Below are positions 1-5,938 of a stretch of 8,494 bases of DNA, one piece after another. The notes under the pieces were generated by a model. That model was not told where the DNA came from and made no database searches. It saw nothing but the letters and a program-made list of their open reading frames with translations. Both the position numbers and the translations under genes were made by a program. The stretch comes from Dokdonella_A sp039926425 (GTDB taxonomy: Bacteria; Pseudomonadota; Gammaproteobacteria; Xanthomonadales; Rhodanobacteraceae): NCBI RefSeq assembly GCF_039926425.1, contig NZ_JBDSWZ010000113.1:1-8494 (forward strand). The letters are read 5' to 3'. Numbering within the stretch: position 1 is the first letter of the stretch; the number at the start of each line of letters is the position of its first letter.

Positions 1-1834
1 TGAAGTCGACGTTGAAAAACGCCGCGTCAATGGCTTGCGCAGCCGAATAGTTGTCCGTCGCGCGCGTTGTCTCGCGCAGCACGAATCCGTCCGGCCCGAT
101 GTTGTCCGACGAGAGGATCTGGTCGATCGGTTGCAGGAAAAATCCCGGCTGGCCGGGCAACATCGAGCCTGGAGCCAGCTGGTAGACGAAGGTTCGGATG
201 GCCGATGCGCGATCGCGCGTGGTTCGTTCGGCTCCTGCTGCAAGATTGAGCAAGGATCCGTCATCGAAATTGAAAGGCAACATTGCGCGCAGGTTGTAGT
301 CGCTTTGATGGTCCTGCAGAGTGGCGAACTTCTCGGCGTTGGAATCCGAGCGGCGCGAGAATTCCAGAACTTCACCCGCATAGTCGTAGCGCCAGCGCCG
401 CGTGTCCGGCTCTTTGCGGCCAGCGGCCGCGCGGGTGTACTGCCAGTCGACCTCCAGGTCGTGCAGTCGCGGAAATGCATGGTGGCCATTGAGCTGGGTC
501 GCTCGCAGCTGGTTCTCAGTCCATTTCTGCTCGAAATAGCGCGAGTCGACGCTGTCGGCCGTACCGTCGGTAATCTTCGCGCGGTCTTCGGTTTGCCTCA
601 GCAGCATGTGGGTCAGACCGAAGCGGTGGTTGTTGCCGACATTGAGACCGACACCGAAGAACAGGCTGGAATCGATGTCGCGTTGAGTGATGTCGACATT
701 CTGGTTGCCGACCTGGCTCAGACCCGCATTGCTCGCGGCATAGGTGTGGCGTACTTCCTCGGCGCTGTCCCAGGACTGCTTGTAGCGTGATGCCGCGATG
801 AGTCCGAGGCGCACATCGTCTGCCAGATTGAACCCGTCTCCGATGCCAATCGAAAAGAGGGTGTCGGGATCGATGCGCTTCTTGCCGATGCCGAAGCCGG
901 AGGCAGCCAGGTCGCGCCCGTAGGTTTGCAGCTGGGCTGGCGTCGCGCCATCCGGATTCGCGTCCGACCGCGGTCGCAAGTAGCGTCCGTCGGCAATCGC
1001 ACCCGCGAGCGAATCTGGAAGCGAGCGCGCTCCGTCGTCGTAGCCTGTCCAGTCTTGACCGGCACCGCGGTATCGCAAGCCGTCCTCGCCAGTCGTTCCA
1101 TCGACATAGCCGAGCCCTCCCTGAGCCTTGAAGAAGAACGCGTCCGGTACCTCTCGCGTGCGCAACCGCACGGTGCCGCCACCGAAGTCGCCCGGAAGCA
1201 CCGGCGAGTACGTCTTGTCGACGAGGATTCCATCGAGCAGTTCCGTCGGAAAAAGATCGAGCGGCACCACACGCCGCGTGAAGTCGGGGCTCGGAATCGG
1301 CGCACCATTCAGCAATACGCTTGAGTAACGCTCGCCTAGGCCCCGCACATACACGTATTTGCCGTCGACGAGGCTGAGGCCGGTCACGCGCTTGAGGGTA
1401 GTCGCCACATCCGAATCGCCGGTCCGCGCGATCTGCTCGGCGCCCAGTGCTTCGGTCACGTTGGCCGCGGTGCGGCGCTCATCAAGGTAAAGGACGTCTC
1501 CTCCTGCCTTGTATCTGCTTTGGACAGTCACGCCAGACAGCGTGCTGACCTCGCCGGCCGGCGGCGTTTCCCGCGGAGATGATGATTCCGTTGCGGCCTG
1601 CGTAGGCGCCTGCGGACGATTGTCGGCAAGGGGTCGGACCGGCGTCTGTCCGTCATTGCCCCCGGCGTCGCGCGGCATCGCCGGGGGCGGCGCGTCGCCA
1701 CTCTGGTCGGCGACCTGGATGGCCTTGGCCGGCGCGCCGACCGGGCCGCTCTCGGCGGCAGCCAGCGGAGCGGCAAGCGCGGGGCAAAGAAGGACGATAC
1801 GCAGCGCGGACGCGCGCAAGTTGAAGGCATGCAC
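1..1834 (-). CDS. TonB-dependent outer-membrane receptor (N-terminal part, runs off left edge)
   Basis: The minus frame is open from a GTG at 1834 to the window edge (611 codons, no stop); the C-terminal barrel is missing. It should be an energy-dependent importer of a large nutrient or chelate across the outer membrane; the substrate cannot be read from the sequence. Residues 1-27 look like a signal peptide (hydrophobic RIVLLCPALAAPLAAA). Residues 28-95 are a Pro/Ala/Ser-rich linker. TLSGVTVQS (98-106) could be the TonB box or start of the plug. The plug follows, with VRGLGERYS (163-171), LLNGAPIPSP (174-183), LDLFP (192-196) and LPGDFGGG (213-220), all typical of a large proteobacterial receptor family. 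From about residue 232 the sequence is barrel-like. The GTG start is chosen because AAGGGG lies 9 nt upstream (1849-1844) and the hydrophobic segment follows directly; a TTG at codon 6 is the alternative. No ATG lies upstream of the signal peptide in frame. Divergent from argS. Confidence 0.9.
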   Translation of the reverse strand, partial: MHAFNLRASALRIVLLCPALAAPLAAAESGPVGAPAKAIQVADQSGDAPPPAMPRDAGGNDGQTPVRPLADNRPQAPTQAATESSSPRETPPAGEVSTLSGVTVQSRYKAGGDVLYLDERRTAANVTEALGAEQIARTGDSDVATTLKRVTGLSLVDGKYVYVRGLGERYSSVLLNGAPIPSPDFTRRVVPLDLFPTELLDGILVDKTYSPVLPGDFGGGTVRLRTREVPDAFFFKAQGGLGYVDGTTGEDGLRYRGAGQDWTGYDDGARSLPDSLAGAIADGRYLRPRSDANPDGATPAQLQTYGRDLAASGFGIGKKRIDPDTLFSIGIGDGFNLADDVRLGLIAASRYKQSWDSAEEVRHTYAASNAGLSQVGNQNVDITQRDIDSSLFFGVGLNVGNNHRFGLTHMLLRQTEDRAKITDGTADSVDSRYFEQKWTENQLRATQLNGHHAFPRLHDLEVDWQYTRAAAGRKEPDTRRWRYDYAGEVLEFSRRSDSNAEKFATLQDHQSDYNLRAMLPFNFDDGSLLNLAAGAERTTRDRASAIRTFVYQLAPGSMLPGQPGFFLQPIDQILSSDNIGPDGFVLRETTRATDNYSAAQAIDAAFFNVDF

Positions 1835-1841
1835 GAGGAAC

Positions 1842-1883
1842 GACCCCTTGTTTGAAACGTATCCCTTGCACAGGGAAGGGGTC
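1842..1883 (-). promoter_or_regulatory. Inverted-repeat leader covering the receptor's ribosome binding site
   Basis: Read on the minus strand, GACCCCTT (1883-1876) is the perfect reverse complement of AAGGGGTC (1849-1842), which contains the receptor's Shine-Dalgarno sequence AAGGGG. Between them lie two smaller inverted repeats: TCCCT-GTGCA-AGGGA (1876-1862) and GTTT-C-AAAC (1858-1850). The GACCCCTT arm could also pair locally through CCCTT with AAGGG (1867-1863), which would release the RBS. The pairing is seen in the sequence; a regulatory role, or that transcription starts upstream of 1883, is inference. Confidence 0.45.
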
Positions 1884-1956
1884 AGCGTGGCGCCGCTTCT
1901 TTACGTTAGTGTGACGTCCCGTTCGCTGAGACGCGGCGAGCAACGCGGCCAGGCCT

Positions 1957-1962
1957 TACACT
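1957..1962 (+). promoter_or_regulatory. argS: Possible -10 element for argS
   Basis: TACACT matches the sigma-70 -10 consensus at four of six positions and sits 29 bp before the GTG of argS, which would give a 5' leader of roughly 20-25 nt. No convincing -35 box lies 16-18 bp upstream (the sequence there is GC-rich). It is a weak candidate offered because it is the best AT-rich hexamer close to the gene. Confidence 0.25.
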
Positions 1963-1991
1963 ATGCGGCTATCCCGAGCCCGATTCGTTCC

Positions 1992-3677
1992 GTGAAAGAC
2001 CACTTGCACGCCTTGATCCTCGACGCGATCGCCACGCTGCGCGCCGATGCCACGCTACCGCCGCACGCATCGGTGGAATTCGTGGTCGAACGTACCCGCA
2101 GCCGCGAGCACGGCGATTTCGCGACGAACGTCGCATTGCTGCTCGCCAAGGCCGCCGGTCGCAAGCCGCGTGACCTTGCGACCGCGCTGGTCGCCGCATT
2201 GCCCTCTCGTGAAGGGTTGGAGAAGGTCGAGATCGCGGGTCCAGGATTCATCAATTTCTTCGTGAGCCCCGCGGCCTACCATCGCGATGTGCGCGTCGCA
2301 CTCGATCAGGGTGCCGCGTTCGGTCGCGGCGTCACCGGCGCCGGGCGCACCGCCGGCGTGGAATTCGTCTCCGCCAATCCGACAGGCCCGCTGCACGTTG
2401 GCCACGGCCGTGCTGCGGCGATTGGCGACTGCATCGCGCGACTGCTCGACGCGAATGGCTGGAGCGTGGTGCGCGAGTTCTATTACAACGATGCCGGCGC
2501 GCAGATCAACAACCTTGCGTTATCGGTCCAGGCACGCGCGCGCGGCATCGAACCGGATGCGCCCGGCTGGCCCGATGACGGTTACCGCGGCGAGTACATC
2601 AAGGATGTGGCGCGCTCCTACCTCGATCGCGACGTCGTCCATGCCGATGGCGTCGATCTCGCGGGCGCGGGAGACGTCGACGACCTGGATGCGATCCGTC
2701 GCTTCGCGGTGGCCACCATGCGCCGCGAACAGGACCTCGACCTGCGCGCTTTCGGCGTCGCATTCGATACGTACTTTCTCGAGTCGTCGCTGTATGCGGA
2801 TGGCAAGGTCGAGGAAACGGTGCGCGAGCTTGTCGCGCACGGCCACACCTACGAGGAAGGCGGTGCGCTATGGCTGCGCACCACGCAATTCGGTGACGAC
2901 AAGGACCGCGTGATGCGGAAATCCGACGGCACCTTCACCTACTTCCTGCCCGACGTCGCCTATCACCGCAGCAAATGGCAGCGCGGCTACCAGCGCGCAA
3001 TCACCGAGTTGGGTTCGGACCACCACGGCTCGCTTGCGCGTGTGAAGGCCGGCCTGCTTGCGCTGGACACCGGCATTCCGCAAGGCTGGCCCGAATACGT
3101 GCTGCACCAGATGGTCACGGTGATGCGTGGCGGCGAGGAAGTGAAACTTTCCAAGCGTGCCGGCAGCTACGTGACATTGCGCGACCTGATCGACGAGGTC
3201 GGCCGCGATGCAACGCGCTACTTCCTGATCGCTCGCAAATCCGATTCGCAGCTGGTGTTCGATATCGACCTGGCGCGCGCACAGACCAACGACAACCCGG
3301 TCTACTACATCCAGTACGCCCATGCGCGCGTCGCGAGCGTGATGCGTCAGCTCGCCGAGCGCGGCCTCGAATGGAATCGGGAGAACGGCCTTTCGCAGCT
3401 CGCGCGCCTCGACAGCGAACACGAACAGGCGTTGATGGTGGAACTTTCGCGCTATTCGGAAGTGGTCGAGGCGGCGGGCGAGAATCTGGAACCGCATCTC
3501 GTCGCGACATACCTGCGTGAACTCGCCGCGGCATTCCACGCCTACTACAACACGCATCAATTCATCGTCGACGACATCGATGTTCGCGACGCACGCCTGA
3601 CGCTGGCTGCGGCCGTGCGCCAGGTGCTCTTCAACGGCCTCGACCTTCTGGGCGTCTCCGCGCCGGAGAGCATGTAA
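1992..3677 (+). CDS. argS: Arginyl-tRNA synthetase
   Basis: This cytoplasmic class I aminoacyl-tRNA synthetase charges tRNA-Arg with arginine using ATP. The 561-residue product has the usual bacterial ArgS length. Visible signatures in order: an N-terminal Add-1-type tRNA-recognition domain (about 1-90, with REHGDFATNVALLLAK and GPGFINFF), SANPTGPLHVGH with the HIGH motif as HVGH at 135-138, the KMSKS-equivalent KLSKR at 385-389, and an all-alpha DALR anticodon-binding domain from about 438 (YYIQYAHARVASVM) to the end LLGVSAPESM. The GTG at 1992 is chosen because VKDHLHALILDAI aligns with the family N-terminus; the frame stays open much further upstream, but that stretch lies antisense to the receptor gene and is not family-like. 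No strong Shine-Dalgarno precedes this GTG. The stop overlaps the next start by one base (TAATG), so argS and the SPOR gene form an operon. Confidence 0.97.
   Translation: MKDHLHALILDAIATLRADATLPPHASVEFVVERTRSREHGDFATNVALLLAKAAGRKPRDLATALVAALPSREGLEKVEIAGPGFINFFVSPAAYHRDVRVALDQGAAFGRGVTGAGRTAGVEFVSANPTGPLHVGHGRAAAIGDCIARLLDANGWSVVREFYYNDAGAQINNLALSVQARARGIEPDAPGWPDDGYRGEYIKDVARSYLDRDVVHADGVDLAGAGDVDDLDAIRRFAVATMRREQDLDLRAFGVAFDTYFLESSLYADGKVEETVRELVAHGHTYEEGGALWLRTTQFGDDKDRVMRKSDGTFTYFLPDVAYHRSKWQRGYQRAITELGSDHHGSLARVKAGLLALDTGIPQGWPEYVLHQMVTVMRGGEEVKLSKRAGSYVTLRDLIDEVGRDATRYFLIARKSDSQLVFDIDLARAQTNDNPVYYIQYAHARVASVMRQLAERGLEWNRENGLSQLARLDSEHEQALMVELSRYSEVVEAAGENLEPHLVATYLRELAAAFHAYYNTHQFIVDDIDVRDARLTLAAAVRQVLFNGLDLLGVSAPESM
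3665..3670 (+). promoter_or_regulatory. Ribosome binding site of the SPOR gene inside the end of argS
   Basis: GGAGAG lies 6 nt before the ATG at 3677, within the last codons of argS. With the TAATG stop/start overlap it fixes the start of the downstream gene and points to translational coupling. Confidence 0.7.
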
Positions 3678-4300
3678 TGGCAGCAAAGAAAAGCGGTCGC
3701 CAGGCGACACGTGGCGGCAATGGCACGCAGAAACCGGCGTGGGTGTGGGTGCTGCTCGGACTCGTGCTCGGTGTCGGGTTGATGCTGCTTGTCCTCGCAA
3801 AGGACTGGATGCCGCTGCTGCGGCGCAAAGATGGTCCGCAACCGAATCCGCAGGCCACCGCGCCGCGCGAAACGGAAAAGCCCGTCGCGGAAGCGAAACC
3901 GCCGAAAAAGAATTACGACTTCTACCAGGTTCTTCCGGAAGCGGAAGTGGTGATTCCCGACGCCGAACTGTCCGCCAAGGCCAAGGCAGAGCAGCAGGCA
4001 CGGACGAATCCACCGGCCACTCCTGCAGGCACGACACCGACGCCGGTTCCGGCCGCCGGCGGTCGCTACGTTTTGCAGACCGGCTCCTACCCGGAACCCA
4101 AAACCGCAGACGAAGCGAAAGCGAAGCTCGCGCTGGTTGGCTTTGTCGCGCAGGTGCAGCCGGTCACGATCAACGGCAAAACCTGGCATCGCGTGCGCGT
4201 CGGGCCGTATGCCAGCGCGAGCGACCTCGAGGCGGCCAAGCGATCGCTGTCGGACAACGGCATCAACGCGATTGCGCTGAAGGAAACGACTTCGCAGTAG
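3677..4300 (+). CDS. SPOR-domain membrane protein, FtsN-like
   Basis: The 207-residue product is a bitopic inner-membrane protein. It has a basic cytoplasmic N-terminus (1-20), one transmembrane helix (about 21-41), a Pro/Ala/Lys-rich periplasmic linker (about 50-128), and a C-terminal SPOR domain (about 130-204: GGRYVLQTGSYPEPKTADEA, then GKTWHRVRVGPYAS). SPOR domains bind glycan strands stripped of stem peptides at division septa, so a role in cell division or peptidoglycan remodelling is likely. The linker motif NYDFYQVLPEAEVVIPD (79-95) resembles that of SPOR proteins encoded next to argS in Xanthomonas and Pseudomonas relatives. It is much shorter than E. coli FtsN, so the ftsN name is not assigned. 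It overlaps argS by one base and has a good RBS (GGAGAG, 3665-3670). Its stop lies 3 bp from that of the convergent dehydrogenase gene, with no clear terminator between. Confidence 0.9.
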   Translation: MAAKKSGRQATRGGNGTQKPAWVWVLLGLVLGVGLMLLVLAKDWMPLLRRKDGPQPNPQATAPRETEKPVAEAKPPKKNYDFYQVLPEAEVVIPDAELSAKAKAEQQARTNPPATPAGTTPTPVPAAGGRYVLQTGSYPEPKTADEAKAKLALVGFVAQVQPVTINGKTWHRVRVGPYASASDLEAAKRSLSDNGINAIALKETTSQ

Positions 4301-4303
4301 ACG

Positions 4304-5938
4304 TCACCGGCGACCGTGTGCGGTTGTGGATTCAAATCCGTCGACGAACACGCGGTCATCGATGAACGTGGCACTGACGGTGCAGTCGGCCGCGACCGGC
4401 GCCGTTGTGAACGTCGCATCGACCAGCGAACCGCCACAGCCCGTGACCGAATCGACCAGATAGCCCGCATCGACGGTCACATCGAACGCAATGCTGGTTC
4501 CGTCGTCGACCGTTTGCGCGGTCGCTGGATCAAGATGTCCCCCACTCTGCGCAAACGGCGTCACCACGTGCGTCGACGGCTGCCCGGCGGAGTGGAACCG
4601 GTAGACCTTGTTGGTCAACGTGTTGGCAACGTAGAGATTGCCGGCTTCGTCTTCGCCGAATCCAGAATACGTGCCGTATCCGGAGCCTGCATTGACGTTG
4701 TTCGGCCACGCCGCGTAGCTCCATTGGCCTGGTCCGTCGGGCTTGGCGAAGAAAATTTCGCTCGAACACGAGTCAGCGAACACGTACATGCCCTGGAAGG
4801 GCGTGATCGGACCGCGATACCGGTAGCCGCCCGTGACCGCACAACGACTGCCGCTGTGCGTGTACTCGATCAGCGGCAGGACGTTCGGCGCGAGCGGCGG
4901 TGTGCACGCTTGGGACGTGTTGAATACAGCCGTCCCTTCCATGCAGTGCCAGCCGTATTCGATCGGCCCGGTCGATCCGGCCACGCGCAAATCGATTTCC
5001 TCGAAATGACTCTGGCCCACATCGGCGATCCATAGATCACCGGTGGCGCGATCGAAACTCCAGCGCCATGGATTGCGAAACCCGTGCAGCCAGATTTCGT
5101 CGCAGGTCTGGCTCGATCCGACGAACGGATTGTCGGCGGGAATCGAATACTCCGCAGCGATGCCGGTCGGCGTGCCGCACATGTCGGCCGTCGCGATGTC
5201 GCCGCGCGTGTCGACGTTGATGCGCAGCATCTTGCCGCGCAGGAAATACTGCACTCCGGTGCCCGTGCCGCAGCTGGTCGAGGTGGTGTCGTTCGGCTTC
5301 TTCCACAGGCACTCGGCGAGCCAGTGGGTGCCGCTTTCCTGCCCACCGTCACCCGACGACATGTAGAGCAGTCCGTCGGCGCCGAAGTGGATGTCACCGC
5401 CGTTGTGATACGACGGCGGCGAATTGTCCGCGAGTCGCATCACCACGGTGCCGGCCGGATTGGCGACATCCGGATCGGCCGAGACGGTAAATCGTTCCAG
5501 CACTTCGTCGGGTCCACTGCCGAGGCACGTTCCCACCGGTGTGCAGCCCGGTGGACGCATTGACACGACGTAGAACTCGTCGTTGTGCGGCAATCCGGCG
5601 CGCCCATAATTCGGATGAAACGCAAGCCCGAGCAGTCCGCTGGTGCCGCCGCTGCCCGGATACGTCACCGGCACGCTCAGGAACGGCGTCGGCAGCAGCG
5701 CGCCGTCCTTGATCACGCGAATCGTGCCCGCCTGGCTCAACACGAACAACCGGCCGCTTCCGTCATGCGGTGCGCGCACACCAATCGGCGCGGTGACCGC
5801 GGAGGTCACCAGCTCCAACGAAAGATCCGCCGGAACGGTTTGGGCGCGCACGCCGACGAGGCACACCGAAAGAACCGCACCCATCAGCGCTGTCAACGGA
5901 TGCGTCGCACCTGCCCGGAATCGACAGGCGACTCTCAT
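4304..5938 (-). CDS. Secreted GSDH/HHIP-like sugar dehydrogenase with extra C-terminal domain
   Basis: This 544-residue protein has a signal peptide (about 1-32, ending VGVRA), then a beta-propeller of the glucose/sorbosone dehydrogenase family, some members of which oxidise sugars with PQQ. Family marks: GLLGLAFHPNY (101-111), YHNGGDIHF (177-185; His178 matches the catalytic-base position), SSGDGG, GFRNPWRWSFD (286-296), ADVGQSHFEEI (305-315), YGWHCMEG, GGYRYRG (370-376) and GFGEDEAGNLYV. The GFRNPW / ADVGQ / YGW pattern is that of HHIP-like members rather than classical soluble glucose dehydrogenase. Residues about 457-525 form a separate domain (SGGHLDPATAQTV, GCGGSL, ADCTVSATF) like the divergent InlB B-repeat modules of secreted bacterial proteins. 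It ends RVFVDGFE plus eight residues. The start overlaps the upstream gene's stop (ATGA, 5938-5935), implying coupled translation; GAAGG lies directly against the ATG, too close to be an ideal RBS. PQQ binding and substrate are inferred, not shown. Confidence 0.88.
   Translation of the reverse strand: MRVACRFRAGATHPLTALMGAVLSVCLVGVRAQTVPADLSLELVTSAVTAPIGVRAPHDGSGRLFVLSQAGTIRVIKDGALLPTPFLSVPVTYPGSGGTSGLLGLAFHPNYGRAGLPHNDEFYVVSMRPPGCTPVGTCLGSGPDEVLERFTVSADPDVANPAGTVVMRLADNSPPSYHNGGDIHFGADGLLYMSSGDGGQESGTHWLAECLWKKPNDTTSTSCGTGTGVQYFLRGKMLRINVDTRGDIATADMCGTPTGIAAEYSIPADNPFVGSSQTCDEIWLHGFRNPWRWSFDRATGDLWIADVGQSHFEEIDLRVAGSTGPIEYGWHCMEGTAVFNTSQACTPPLAPNVLPLIEYTHSGSRCAVTGGYRYRGPITPFQGMYVFADSCSSEIFFAKPDGPGQWSYAAWPNNVNAGSGYGTYSGFGEDEAGNLYVANTLTNKVYRFHSAGQPSTHVVTPFAQSGGHLDPATAQTVDDGTSIAFDVTVDAGYLVDSVTGCGGSLVDATFTTAPVAADCTVSATFIDDRVFVDGFESTTAHGRR
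4364..4570 (-). other. DNA encoding an InlB B-repeat-like domain inserted before the C-terminal tail
   Basis: Residues about 457-525 of the downstream dehydrogenase have the pattern G-G-x-L-x-P-A-T-A-Q-T-V, then F-D-V-T-V-D-A-G-Y, then GCGGSL and ADCTVSATF, with a pair of cysteines (501, 519). This resembles divergent InlB B-repeat modules found at the C-termini of secreted bacterial proteins. The upstream paralogue has no such segment: its propeller ends VYVFHSD and goes almost directly into the tail, whereas this protein has VYRFHSA followed by the extra domain. Confidence 0.6.

Larger units (their letters stand above)
1835..1991. promoter_or_regulatory. Divergent intergenic region between the receptor gene and argS
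   Basis: These 157 bp separate two genes that both appear to start with GTG, so they must contain the receptor promoter and, unless argS is transcribed otherwise, the argS promoter. The receptor-proximal part holds the RBS and nested inverted repeats described separately. For the receptor, CTGACC and GATACG on the minus strand lie 16 bp apart (1886-1881 and 1864-1859) but match the sigma-70 consensus poorly. No recognisable riboswitch or tRNA is visible. Confidence 0.5.

Noticed and set aside
35..790. Plus-strand 251-residue frame
   Set aside because: It is the shadow of the receptor barrel on the opposite strand; no RBS or family features.
1528..1830. Minus-strand frame starting with ATG at 1830, close to the receptor start
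   Set aside because: It is out of frame with the plug domain, is Arg/Pro-rich, and stops at 1528; the real receptor frame uses the GTG at 1834 with signal peptide and RBS.
1885..1925. CRP-like half site (TGTGACGT) in the receptor/argS intergenic region
   Set aside because: The matching TCACA half site at the right spacing is absent.
1509..1991. Upstream extension of the argS frame, giving a 722-residue protein
   Set aside because: The added part is antisense to the TonB receptor's N-terminus and unlike ArgS; the family N-terminus begins at the GTG at 1992.
2868..4037. Minus-strand 389-residue frame opposite argS and the SPOR gene
   Set aside because: Composition is that of a GC-rich antisense shadow, and both overlapped plus-strand genes have clear family motifs.
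4311..4339. Two small hairpins at the convergent 3' ends (CGACCG-TGTG-CGGTTG and GGATT-CA-AATCC) as a bidirectional terminator
   Set aside because: Stems are short, one includes a G-U pair, and no T-run follows on either strand; they lie in coding sequence.
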